Shown here piece after piece: positions 22,697 through 36,000 of a DNA stretch of 64,000 nt. The position numbers and the translations under genes were made by a program. Position 1 is the stretch's first letter, and each line of letters begins with the position of its first letter. Origin of the DNA: Apis mellifera (taxonomy: Eukaryota > Arthropoda > Insecta > Hymenoptera > Apidae); assembly GCF_003254395.2 (NCBI RefSeq), contig NC_037638.1:19457207-19521206 (forward strand). The letters run 5' to 3'. The notes under the pieces were generated by a model, which worked only from the letters and a program-made list of their open reading frames with translations, ran no database searches and had not been told where the DNA came from.

Positions 22697-25600
22697 TTGG
22701 AACGTTTTATTGGAGTTTGGAATTGGAATTACATACGGAGGTTTTTGTTCGCTCGGGATATTGAAAGAATTTCTGGATAATAATAAAAATCACGATATTT
22801 TTCTTGAGAATTATTGATCCATGATATCGCGAATCGAATCGTAGTAGCGCGAAGAACAGAGGATCGGAAATTAAATCAATTTCTTACTTATAATTATATA
22901 TCATGAGGTAACAGTAACGATCTATCTCACTCGTTACACTTATCCCTCCCCAGATTAATAAGTGTTATTCACAATCACCGCTGGTTAATGGATAAAACGA
23001 TACGATTCGAATCGCGATTAACACGCTTTAGACACTGTTTTCCAAGTGGAAAAGAATATAGTATAGTTGGAAGAAAAAAAAAGAAGAATTGGAACGAGAC
23101 GAATCAACGAACGGGTTATTTCGATCGAGGAATCAAAGTCGCGTTAACGTCCCGCGCGTGGAACGAAAGGCGAAGCATCAATTACCGTTGGGGCTCGTTT
23201 CGGCGGACGTTCGGTTAAAATTTTCGAAAAATCTCGTTTCGTAATTGTTTATTGTGATCGAGGGTTCGGCTGGAACTCGGCGGCCCCCCCGTGGCGCATC
23301 GCGAATGGGATCTAAAAGGACGAGAGGAGTGGAACGTGGGTTCCTACCGTTAACATCCGACTTTACGACGCATCCTGGTCGCACGAGGCGTGCACCTCGC
23401 GGGGCCTTGTACAAGCCCCCGTAATTTGATAATATAGGGTTATGGTGGCGCCAAGCTGAGCCGTTTAAATTCATAACATTGTTTATTCCTATTAGACCGA
23501 CCTATTGGGCCCGTTCCGCGCGATATTTCATTCGAAAGCGAGGCCGGTGCCGCGCGTGGACGAGTCCTTTTACCTCCACTCCGTCCGCCCCCCCACCCGA
23601 CCGATTTTATATACGTATCCGACCCATTATCGGCCGACCAATTTTCTCTCCCCCTTGGCTATAACCTACAGCCAAACTTTCCCAATGTGAAATATTCACC
23701 ATCGCTCGGTGAAATATCGAGTAATCCGCCACAGATTCGAAATCGTCCATCGATAAACCCGATCGTTCCTCTCTACGAGCGATGATATTTTATCCTCTCG
23801 ATGCCATTCTTGATTCGATGGATATATTATATTCGTAATATACAGAAGGGGAAATTAAAAGAAATCGTTGCCTCAAATTGTTCCGCGTACACGCAGATAT
23901 ATACGCGAACGTTTAAATTCTCTCGAAAGTTTTCGATCGAGCTGTTGGCCGGGTATCGTTTACGAGCCCGCCGCGTTTCGAGTTCCCGCGCGGGACGGAA
24001 CGTTCAACGTCCTTATTGCTCTTAGCCGGCTAGCTGTCAGCGAGAACGTGAAATATCGTCCTGCCCAACTAGTATCCAATAATTAGTTTACTCCTCATTA
24101 CGGTTGGCCCGCGTTATTAGGAGGTCCAGCACGGGTTCCAGGGAGTGCAGAGGGAGAGAGGGAGAGAAAGAGAGACGGAGGCAGGGGAAAGGAAGGAACG
24201 GACAGGAGGGAGAGCTCTAATTAACTGAACGTTTAGGGGTTACTCGACCGGTCGACTCGCGGCCACGCCCGATCGGTTAACCAATTCCTTTCTTACCTGG
24301 TTTGTGCACCTCTCGGATACTTTGTGCCAATCTGCTGCCATCCTATGTTTGGTCAGTCCATCATTTTCGTTTCTTTTCGTTTTTTCTTTTTTTCTTTTTT
24401 TCCTTCCACGCGTATAACACCGTCACGACGGCGGTGTTACACGCTCTCTCGGCCGAAAAATTCGAATTTAATCGTTTCTCGAGTCAACAGTCTCCTTATA
24501 CTCCTTATACTCCTTCCTCTCTGCCGCGAAATTTAATCGTAAATTTAAAGAAACGGAGAGGGATAAAGACAAAGACCGAGGATGATGAGAATAAAAAGAG
24601 AGAAACACGGAGGAAAAGAGAATCAGGCTGCTCGCGCGCAAAACTTATCTTCCGATCTTTGATCTTGGCAAGCGGTCGAATCGAGGAGGGTTCCGTGGAG
24701 GGCCTCGAGGAGGATAGAAGGGAGAGGGAGACGGAGAGGATGGTTCCGTAGGAGGTATGATGCGCGGGAGCCATCTCTGTTAATCATCGCGTAATTACCG
24801 CTCCAATTATCAGATACTGAGATACGAGCACGGCGCAGGATCCGGTGCAGGACCCGAGAAGAATCTGTTACCTCGATCCTGCCTCACCGATCTGGTTTGC
24901 GGCGTAGCTGCTCGTCATTCTGAACGAGCGACCGGCAACATCTCGCTCGATCTCGCCGATCGCTCACCGATCCCTTGCCTGGCAACCGCCGCGAGAAAGT
25001 GTCAATTACTGCTAGCCGCCGATGGATCATGCCGAGGAGATTAATCCGCCGGCGCCGGCCGCTTCGTGCAACGCGGACGCGAAACGAATTTTAAACGGGA
25101 GAGGACTCGGCGCGGGCCGACGATTTCGTGCGCAACAGGAAGGGGATGAATTTCGAAAACGATTCGTTCGTTCGGGGCGCGCAGCCCGGTTTTACAGGGT
25201 TGAACAGGGGCGGGACAATACTTGTCCAGCGAAGGTTGAGCAGGGCGTTACCTGGCATTCCTTGGTAAATTAACTTAGCAGGCGGCTGCAGCGAGCGGCG
25301 CGTCTCTCCCAAATATTCATTTAAAAAGGTAAATGCAATTTTGCCGTTTTACGTGATTGAGATAATGCTCCCTCCCCGATTAACGGCCCGTCTCTTCCTC
25401 GCTTCCTTCGCATCTCTTCTCTTCTCCCTTCCCTTCCTTCTTCTCGCGTCTCGACCGGCCCCACTTTTGTCTTGCTCGGTAGCAAACGCGTCATTACCAA
25501 AATTCGACTCGTGGCCCGTCCCACGACCATCCCAGCGTCCACCGAATGAAAGCCTCCACTTCAATTTTCTCCACGCGTACGAATTTTGAATTTCGCAACG

Positions 25601-26030
25601 TTTCGAAACATCTTCTCCCTTTTTTCCCTTCCTTCCTCGTTCGAGAATCGGCGAACGAAAACGCGAAGAATTATCGTGACTCGTCGGCGACTGAAACTCG
25701 AAGTGGCGGGGAAGGGATCGGTCGTTGATTCGGTGGAACGATCGTTCCGGTGGCTAAAAAGGGGCGAGATTCCAGAGAGAAACGAGCCGACGAGTAATTC
25801 GCGGAGGTCGTACATCATCCCCTGTGAACGCTTGTCCGCCTATTCGGTCGCTTCGTTTGGGCTTAAATCAAATTTACTAATTAACACCATTTACCAGGAT
25901 CTATAGCGAGGGACTCTCGCGCGCTGTCCGCCGTCCGTGACTCTCTAAGCTCCTTTTTGTTTCCTCTTCAACGTCGGTACGCGTTATTGATGATGCTCGT
26001 TAAAGAGCTCTCACGTGCCTGTGGGGGCAG

Positions 26031-26064
26031 TTCTTCTTCTTCTTCTTCTTCTTCTTCTTCTTCG
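26031..26064. repeat. (TTC)n microsatellite
   Basis: Eleven near-perfect TTC units. Read on either strand it creates spurious poly-Glu or poly-Ser open frames that should not be annotated as genes. Confidence 0.95.
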
Positions 26065-28000
26065 TCCCGATATATACCCTCTTCCCTCGTCCTTCTCCTC
26101 GCTCGTATAACCGTTCGGAGGAGACTCCTGTACGCCTGGCTGTGATCCATCCTCGTGCCACTCGGCCTAGCTGCCGCGGGACATTAGTCATCGACAATCA
26201 AGATGAATTCACTCTTAAACAATGACGCTTAATTTCAAGGAGCCACCGAACAAGACGAACAATCACCCAATTCCCCTCTGACTCGCCTCTGACTCCGCTC
26301 TTCGAACAATCCGCTCCACCATCTTTTACCACCGAACCTGCACACGCTTCGTTTCTCTCACGTTATTACCCACTGCTACGCACGAACACGCACACACACA
26401 CGCGCGTTTCGTAGGGGGTTAGATTTATGGTGCGTCGCATTATCACGTAAGGTAACGCGACACCGCAATTCCACTCGCCGGCACCGACGGCCAAACGCGC
26501 AAATTACCATCGCGATTGCGGCTAACTCGCCCCTTTACGCTAATAACGCAACACCACGCGGCGAATCGCAAACAAGGACGTGGAATACGCTCGCGGGACA
26601 AGCAATCTTTCCCACCGAGGGCGTAAACCGCAATCTGCCGCTAAATCATCCCATCCTCGAATATTTATTTATCCGCTCGGATCGTCCACGCATTTCGCGC
26701 ATTTTTATTTTTAATCCGCCATTATCCCCCGACGTAATATTTCTCAGAAAGGAGACGCTTTCAGAAACCGGGCAAATTGTCGTTCTAATCGAATCGAAGA
26801 TATTCAATTTCTTCGAATCAAGATTCACGATTTTATGGATTTTATTTATGGAGGGAACCGCAATTTATATATATATCGTCTGATTTTAGAATATTCTCAT
26901 TTATCCTTGCACTTTCACATTTTTAATCACAGGAACGAGAAATTATTTTTTATTGAAAAAGTTAAATTCTCCCGAATTAGGAGATTCTTCAATTTTCTCA
27001 CAGAGAAAAGGTTTTCATCGTTTTCCTACAACTTGCTACGTTCCGTGTCACGACGAACACGTGACGGATATCGAGCCGAGCGTGTATTTAAGGGAAGGGG
27101 TCGTTCGGGATAATCGTAGGCGTTCGTTATTTATCAGTCGTATGACGTATACACGCCGTATATAGTTTTACCATAGAGACCCAGTGTGGGGTTACGTATC
27201 GAATGCAAATATCACGAGACGCTCGCGCGGAATTATATCATTATTTCTCGGTTTGTGGCGGTGTGTGGCGTGGCTACGCCTCGTGCCCGTGTCTTTTTTC
27301 AAATAAGGAAATAAATTAAGACGTAATGGGCTTAATAAGGCTCCGGCCGGATAGCATTCCGCGACCATGCCGGTAACTAATGGCGGCATTTGCGCGTTTT
27401 ATACCGTGTCCGGGGAAAGGATCTCTCGACTGGTCTCTCCCTTGTAAATTTCCAAAACTCCGCTCCTTTTTTTTCTCCCCCCCCCTCTCTTCTTTTTCTC
27501 TCCCCTTCTCCTTCGTTCGATTTTTGAACGAATACCTTTTCCATGCCCTTTAATTTTAATCGGACCATTATCGTGGACTATTATTGGTAATCGAAAAGAA
27601 TTCTCGCGAATCTTGGTTATAACGAACCGGTTATAATCGGTTAATATGTCGTCAAACTCGAACATTGACTCGATGATGGATGCGATTTTTTTCGCCAATA
27701 TCCGCTCGTCGGTGATCGAGGACAACAAAGAGTATATCGAGGAAGAGGAACGAGAGCAGATCTCGTGGAGATAACTCGATGCTCGCCGATAAAGATAGAT
27801 CGTATCTACCCTTCCCCTTATTTTTCCTTTCTTCCTTCGTTTCTCCACGCTACGCGTCTCGATGTTAACGAGAAACTTTACACAATGTGTGTACAGTGTG
27901 TACACACTTGTTATTATGCTTGTATCTCGAACCGGTGAAACTCGATCTCCGATGAAAATAGAAGGGGGTGGGGGAAGATCGAGGTGGATGAAACAGGGTA

Positions 28001-31000
28001 TACAAAAGAGAAAAGCAAATGGAGAAAATGGAGCAAAGAGGAGAGGAGGGAGAAGGAGGAGGAATGAGAGGGAGAGAGAGAGAGAGAAACGGAGGTGGAA
28101 GCAGAAGCAGCCAGGGCCGAATATGATGTGGATCCGCTACATAAGACTGATACTGGATATACCTGGGATACAGGAGGCCGTGCAGCGGTGTAAATGCAAT
28201 CAAGAAGGCCTCAATTAGACCGTCACGCCGTACATCCCTCATCTCCCAGTCTCTCGCCGCTCCTCCTTCCTCTTCATCGTCTTCGTTTCGTCCTCCTCCT
28301 CCTCCTCCTTCTTCTTCGTCATCTTCTTTTCTTTCAATTTCTCTTCTTCTTCGTTTCTTTCGCCCCTCTCTCCCTTCCACCTTCCATTTTCCCTCGCCAT
28401 GGTTACCGGATTCTTACTCTTCTTGCCACTCGTTTACAGATACAAATTTAAAAAACGAGAAGAAAAAGAAGAAGAGAAGCGAACGAAAACGATACGTATC
28501 GTAGATAGATAGTTTTAAAAAAAACTTGTTGCGAAACCGGGATAATGAAAAGCGCGAGGGAAACTTTGACACCTTACAGCTAATCGAATTATAAAATTGG
28601 AGACGTAATTCGAGGAAGGGGGGCCGATTACGACCGATTAACTCCGAATCGAGGCTCGAACGCTTTAAGTAAAAAGGGCCACGATTTTGTCGTAAACCGT
28701 CCACTTTCCCTATCGTTAGACCCTATTAAACCAACTATATATGAGAGTACACAAGGGAGGTCTACGAAAGTTTTTTAACCGAGCTTGCGGAGGCCGAGAT
28801 TAAGGGGGCTGTTTAATCTGCATCCATCGCGATGATAGGTAACGGTTGGAGGGAATCATCGCGGAGGCCTTCACGTTAACCGAGTTAGTTACGGCAAACC
28901 CTGCAATTAGGGATTGTTAACTGGATAAAACCTTACGCGTGCTCCGCGTGAAGGGGGAAAAAACGAGGACCGTTTAGAAGATGAGGAGTAATCGCGGCTG
29001 CTCGACTGTGGTCAAAGGAATTCTTTATCCTATAAATTTGATCGGGACGACGATCGATCTCCCGAATCAGTTATACGTATATCGTTTTCGTATACGTATT
29101 TTCAAACTTATCCCCTTGAAAGAGAAGCGCTTTTTATAAGAGCAAACATTCCAAGATTGTGCCCACCAGCAACAACTTTTCCCCTCTCTTGACCGTGTAA
29201 CTATAACCTTAACCGGTGGTATCGAAACAAATCGCTGTTTCGAGAGAGCGCATTCTTCTTCTTCTCGACCCCAACGTCCAACGTTTCTTTTTTCGGTGAA
29301 CGTAGCCGGTTTGGAAGCCGGTTGCTACCGATCGCTAAATTCATTCCGATGTAGACAGTTATTAGGTGGCTAGAGCCGGTGTAAAACGTCGCTATAATGA
29401 TCGGTTACTAACTAACTGCCTTTCTCCACTATCCCCCCCGCGCGACGTATAAACGTATCCGACGCGTATGCATACGCAGGGAGGTGCACTTAGCCCATAA
29501 CCCGCGGGCACCCTCGATACTGTTTACACCGTAGTAATTTGCTAATGGCCAGGCCGACACGATGAATTCGGGATCGAGCGGTTGCGTGGTCTGCATTTCG
29601 GATCGCGCCGGACCACGCGCTCCGTGCCCATCGGAATCATCGCAAGCCTCTCTCGATCGCCATCCAGGGACACGCCTTCCCTCGTTCTCGTCCGCCTTTT
29701 ATCGTTCCTCCGCGCGTTATCGAGTCGACTTCTTAGGAAAAATTGTTATCGGCTGCTCTCCAACGTCTGATTATCACCCAGCGTAATTCAATATTTCAGA
29801 AATATGTGTATGCCTCCAACATCTCTCTCTCTCTCTCCCTCGTTTCTTCGAGAAAGAAAGGGGGAAAAAAGGAAAAAGATCGTCCTCTCCTGTGTTTTCT
29901 TTTTTTAGAGAGATCAGAGAGATCCATCCATCGAGTTTTTTTAAAGAGTAAAGATTAGGAAAGATTTTAAACGCTTTCGTTAACGATGATCCTTTACTCG
30001 AATCGCGACGAGACGAAGGAAGCGTGACATGTTTAAAGACAGCGTCAGTTTTGATCTGTCGGTAATCGTTCGATTTATCAACCACGAGATCGTTAGCACT
30101 CGGTGGGGAACGAAGGTATCCACGGTGCTGTTAATTAGCTGACGCGCATTAATGGGTCGAGACTCCATTAAACTGTAAAATATTTAAATAACTCGACGAC
30201 GGGCGTGCCTGGGTGCGAATTACTCGTCGTAAGTCAGTCAGAGGCAACTCTTGAAAACTTCACGTACGAGTTGGAAGAGTTGTAACGTATGGGATAATAT
30301 GTAATAAAAACGTTTTTCTTTCTTTTCTCTCTCTCTCTTTCTATCTATCCATCTCTCCTTTTCTTTTGAAATTTATCGAGCCTGTAAGATTAATATTTTT
30401 TTCGACCGTGCATCGTGACATCTTTATTCATACACGGATAATCGATAGATAGGGTTCGTTTATAATAAAAGAACGACGCTCATTCTCTTTTTTGTTCTTT
30501 CTTTTTTTCCCCCGCTTTACTCTTTTTCTTTCTTCTTTGCAATTCGTTTTATTCGTCGTAAAAAGAGGAAGGTAAAAAGGGCGAATGAAATCAAGTATAC
30601 AATGGACACCCAATGCTCGTTTTACTCGAAATGGAAAATGTGAACGTGATATTGTTCGACGACGTTGCATTCTCTTCGTTATTCTTCGAGATCCTTGAAA
30701 CGAAATCATATAATATAAATTTTTAAAAAAAGTTAGAGAATTTTTTAGAGATCGTCTCTTGCTTGTTCATTCTTTTTTTTTTTCCTTTTTTTTTCTTTTT
30801 TTAGAAATGGATTTTTTTTAAAAATCGTAACGTTCCTTCTCGCGTGATATCGACGACGAATACGTGCAACGTTATTCCGTTTGAAAAGCGAGGGTTTCTT
30901 TCCGAGAGAAACATTCATATAATATTGTCGCACGATGCTGCACACAATCGGATATGTACTTGGACAAGATCTCTTCAACAAAGTTACGCATACGTCGTTA

Positions 31001-33037
31001 ATTATTTACAGCCAACTTACACGCTAAGTATGCTTATACAGTCGTAAAACTTATAATATATGAACATCCAAGAATTAATGAACGCCGTATATATAAATAC
31101 TTTCTCTTATCTAAACTGCGTATAACGTGTCTGTGTAAAAGTAATCGAATCACACGAGCTGTCCTCGTTTCATTATTAGGTCATCTATTAAATAATCTCG
31201 ACGGATGATGATTTTTTTTGTTTTGAAAAAAAAAAATCTTTCAACTCACGTTTGACGTTACATTTTCTCGATTTTTTTTTCTTTTTTCTTTTTTTTTCCT
31301 TTTTCTTCTTTCTTCTAAATAAGAAATTCTTCATATTTACAATAAAAATTATGCAGCGGTTAAAAAAATGTTGATTATTCGAGAGCAAATTTTTTTTTAA
31401 TCGCAATGCTAAGAATTCTTTCTTCTGGACGGACATCTTTCGATGATGTTTCCTTAAAGATAATCCTACTGTACATAATAATTAATATGTAGACGATTCT
31501 ATTCTGGTTCGCGACTCGCCGATAACATGCTTGCCGATGGCCGTGCGTTGTTTTTCGGATTATTATTTTTCAAATTTATACAAAAATTCGTGTCGTTCGC
31601 AATTTTTCTTTTTCTTTTCTATGGAAAAAAAACAATCCTATGAAAATTCAAGATCCGTCCCGTTTCTCGCGAATAAATAATTCTTTCGACGAATATGTTA
31701 CGTTATCCGCGGGAAATCTCGCGAATTTTCGACGGGATGACAAATTTGAAAAATATTCCGAAAATTTCACGGGAACGCGTATGCATTACATACATTCGTT
31801 ACAATCCAACGTTCGTACTCGCCTCTCGTCGAATGTAAATTATATACAACAAAATTGTATACGAAGAGATATATTCGCTTAATTCCTTGTTTTCTTCGCA
31901 ATCGCTTTTAAACGCAGAATTCGTATCTGTGGGACGAGGAAGGTTCTTCTATTAGGAGGAAGGCCGAAAGAAACTCGTTTTGTACACGGACAGGTATATC
32001 GTTGTTTCTCCTGTAACGAACGACATTGTAAAAACTGTCACCAAAGTGATTCATTGGGTCACGATCCACGCAAAAGAGCAATGACACTTCTAACATCCAC
32101 CGAAAAAACTCGTGCACTAATTGTGCGTTTCTTAAATGGCCGTCGAAGTTGTCAACGTGGACGTGACGCATGGAATCGTTGGTTTATTAACACGAGTGTG
32201 CGTACGTGTATGTGTGTGTGTGCGTGTGTATGTGTGATGTGTGTGTGTATAGTTGCATGAAATCTTTCGCCTAAAAAAACACGTTGCCTAAAATCGCTCG
32301 AGAATCTTCGAATCGGCGTAAAACGGCGATGATCGATCGAGACGATCGAAGTAAACGCACGATCCAAGTTCGTGTACGATTTACATGGATCGTTTTATAA
32401 TGTATCATCGATGATCGTCGATACGCGATTCGAAAAGAAAAAGGATCGAGCTTTTTCAGAGTTGTCTCTAACTGTATTATATATTAAGTAACAAAGGCAC
32501 AAGTGATCACAGAAAGAAGGATAATTCTACAATTCTCAACCTTCCTTCGCGTACGCGCGATTACAAACGGTATTACAAAGTGTGTTCAACCACTTCGAAG
32601 CGAGTTCTTTGGTTCGTATCTTGTACGAAACATACAAAATATGCGGGCTCGAGAAGGCGCGCAATTACAGTTTGATATCGGTCGATGTGTAATCATCATC
32701 GCACTGACGTACCCATTCCCTCGGCGAACAACGACGAAGGAGAAGAATTATTCTTCGCTCGCGCGTTCAGGTTCGTCGACGAGGTTTCGAAACTTTCGTA
32801 ATCCATGTCTTGAACCATGTATCCCCTCCAGTTGTTTCATCGTTTACCGTGTACCTCGATCAAAGGGAGGAAGAATCGTTCGATTTCTCGACGAGAAGAG
32901 ATCATTTTTTCCGATCGAATGGACGCGGAGGAGCCGATACACCGGCTATAATAACAACGTAAGGTGAAATCTAAAATGTAAAAAACGAACGAACATTTCC
33001 TAAAACTTTCCGGAACGATCTAAGATGACCCAACTCT
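28001..33037. other. 3' flank and probable 3' UTR side of aristaless
   Basis: No coding gene. Polypyrimidine and poly-T tracts are frequent (28255-28380, 30480-30540, 30770-30805, 31260-31310). Because al is read on the minus strand, its 3' UTR must occupy some of the sequence just below 33037. TTTATT words (AATAAA on the minus strand) occur, but none can be singled out. An inverted repeat with 9-bp arms lies at 29073-29099. A TG-rich stretch is at 32205-32250. Confidence 0.4.
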
Positions 33038-36000
33038 TCAGCTGATGAGATCCCCGTTCTTGCGAAGCATCTCGAGGTGTAGCTCGTACTCCCTGGCCTT
33101 GAGTCTGAGGGAGGCGATGCTGTTGGTTCGTCTGTCGATGTCGGGCAGCCCCACGGTGGCAGCCGTGGGCGAGCCTTGGGGCGAGCTGGCCTGGGGCGGG
33201 GGCGGCGGGACCTGCGGGTGCGGCAGGCCGATCGCGGGCGCCGGCGGGGGCGGGGGCGGCGGCGAGCCGCGGACCAATTTGGGCCTCTGGGCCGCGGATA
33301 TGTTGGCGAGCAGGCTTTGAAAGGACGCCGCCGACGTGTAAGGCAGGGGCATCCCGGGTGGCAGCAAAGGTGGCGGCGCGCGATGATAGGGATGAGCGGT
33401 GTAACTACCGGGGAGGACCGGCCCGTGACCCAGAGGCGGGTAACGAAACGCGTCGAACGGTTTCCGCAGGGCGAACGTGCTCAGGTGGGCGAAAGGGTTG
33501 GGCAAGGTCGGCGCGACGACCGCCGACGCTGGTGGCGCACTCGATCCCAAGTACGGATTGTACGGATGTGCCTGGGGCCCGACCTTCTCCTGCTTCCGCC
33601 ACTTTGCGCGTCGATTCTGAAACCAAACCTGTAACCAAACCACCGTGTAACATTATTTATTTTCTTTCTCTCTTTTTTTTTTTGTTCTTCCTTCCCCTCG
33701 TCCATCTTTACAAGCTATAAGAGGAGGTAACGATCTCACTTTTCCGAACCGTCGTTTCTATTTTTGGAATATCGTTCGAGGAACCGAAGGACGAGGAGAA
33801 CGAACGATCGATCGAGGAATCGGTTTCGAGAAACGAGATCGATCCGATTCCGGGGTCGGGAGGCAAATATATATATATATACACTACGCTTTTGTTTCTC
33901 TAGAAGTTGTTGGGGAACCGTGCAAGTGCGAATTCTGGTTAACGCGACGCGTTTCTCCTTTTTTCAGGAAGCTCGCGGTGTATCATTATCGGCGAGGATA
34001 GAAGGAAGTCGAAGGAGATCGCTGCGAGGCAGAGGTAGCAACGATCGGTTAGTTCCCCTCTCAGTCGCTCGTCTTTCTTCCTCCGCCTACCTGCGGCCCC
34101 CTTGTCTTTATTTTCCCCTCGCAAAACGAAATATCGGTGAACCCGTTACTTGCTATTCTTTCGGCCCACTTTCAACCACGAACCAAGAAATTCGAAAAGA
34201 TTAGAGTCTCTCCCTCCCTTCTGATCTTCTTTTCACGAGAGAGCAACGAACCAAATTTCCTATTTCTTATATCGATCGTTTAAATAGAAGAAGGATTTAG
34301 GATTTTCAGGATTATCGAAACGAACACTGGTTCGTTCGTGATGCGCGTTGGAACGCATTCCATCGCGGCGAAAGTTCCTCGAACACTCGAGCTCTAATCA
34401 GTTCAACGGAAGCTCTCCTCCCTTTTCTCATCCACTCCTTTCTCTCCTTTCCCTCGTTTCTTTTTCCTCCCGTTCGTTTCTTTAACGGGCTTCAATTCCG
34501 CAGTCTCCTTTTCGGTTGTTAGGTCGATTTCGTGTCGTGGTTGAAACACGACACGAAACCCGCGTATGTATATACTTCGGATTTCAACGTTATCGCCGAG
34601 AGAAGATTCTCTCTCGCAGAAACGAGGGAAGAAGACAAACGATTCCACTCCAACAAATTGCTTTCATATATCTCGTGACAGAGCGTAATGACGACAACCC
34701 GACTTGGTTCGATAACCGCAAACTTTGTCGTAAACATCTGCTCGTTTCTGGAAGAAGATACTCTAAAAAAAAAAGAAAAGAAAAAAAGAAAAAGAAAGAA
34801 CCTCGTACGCGGCTCGTTTCGTAATATCAGGATTCGAGTTTGAGCGGAGAAAAGATTTTAGAAAGTAATTTGTCCCGAAAGACAGTTTTATAGGCTCGCC
34901 GACACGCGACAAATCTTCGAGGATTGTTCCGATCTCGAGATACTTCGGAATATACACGTTTCGTTTCACTGTATTTCTTTTTACATGCTATTCTTTTTTT
35001 TATTTCCTTTGTTAGGCTAGGAAATCAAAAGGACCGCCCGAAGATGTAGACACTCCCATGAACACGATCGAGGACGATGCAGCCTCGTCATTGCACAGGA
35101 GAGGGAATGGAGAGCGCGTTGGAAGGAGATATTTCGAGATGACTTTGCGATTCGGAAATCGATTCGATCGATCAACACGTAGAAAACTGTTCTATCACTC
35201 GTGAGATTACGAGATTCTATCCTGCTACTAACTACTAATCTCTCTCCCACTTTTCCCCCAATCTATTCTCCCTGGAAAAGTTTCCATCCCTCCACTGCTT
35301 TTATCTTCCTTCTTCGACAATTCCTATAGCCCTATATTATAAACTATACAAAGAGAAAACAAGAACAAAGGACGACGAGAGAGGAAGAATAAGAATAAAG
35401 AAACGCGTTTGAAACGAACGAGTATATTCTTTCTTCGTTGATCGAGAAATGAAATCAAGTCGAACGATTGCGTAACCAAACGTAAGAAAAGAAACCGTAC
35501 AACCATGTCATGGTTATGGGCGAAAAAAAGAGGAAAGGAGCAAGAATAAGAGGTATAAGTAATAATGGTTAAAGAAGGAAAAGAAGGGAAACGTGTGTGT
35601 TCCACGGGTGAATCGAACGATCAAACGGACACGATGGAACATGCAAACTCGTTGCTAGGCTGTGTGGAGAGTTAAAGGTGAATGGGGTGTGGGGGGTCGG
35701 GTGCCAGGACCCCCCACAGCGAGCAGGATTGCCCCCAGCAGGGAGCTAAACATCCGAGTTGCGGCTTTTAAAACAAAACGTAACCACGATTCGCCGCCGG
35801 AACCTAGTCGTTTCGTGCTTAATCGTGCCGCATTAATTACGCGGACGCCGGCTACGTTCTCTCTCTCTCTCTCTCTCTCCCCCTTTCATCGGCTCTCTTC
35901 CCTTCCAGAGGGGAGGGGGACACCACGCGCAACTTCCTCAAACGAAACCGTTTCCTCTTTAAATGATTACGCTTTGCGGATAGATCGGGAATTAATATCT

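Larger units (their letters stand above)
22001..28000. other. Gene-poor region, no gene seen
   Basis: Pyrimidine- and purine-rich stretches alternate with ordinary sequence. Contents: (CCT)n and (CT)n at 22345-22370 and 22463-22487, a 12-base G run at 22685-22696, purine tracts near 24150-24210, and a (TTC)n repeat at 26031-26064. Non-repetitive blocks with TAAT cores occur near 23400-23520, 24060-24120 and 24780-25020. No protein-coding signal was found. Confidence 0.4.

Noticed and set aside
27865..28380. 171-codon minus-strand open frame rich in Glu, Gly and Pro
   Set aside because: It is the translation of purine/pyrimidine tracts (CTC, CTT repeats), not a protein gene.
33176..33634. 152-codon plus-strand Arg/Gly-rich frame
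   Set aside because: It is the antisense shadow of the GC-rich last exon of aristaless.
34528..34558. MicroRNA precursor at the intron 2 hairpin
   Set aside because: The stem is only 12 bp, far below the roughly 22 bp plus lower stem needed, and flanking sequence does not extend the pairing.
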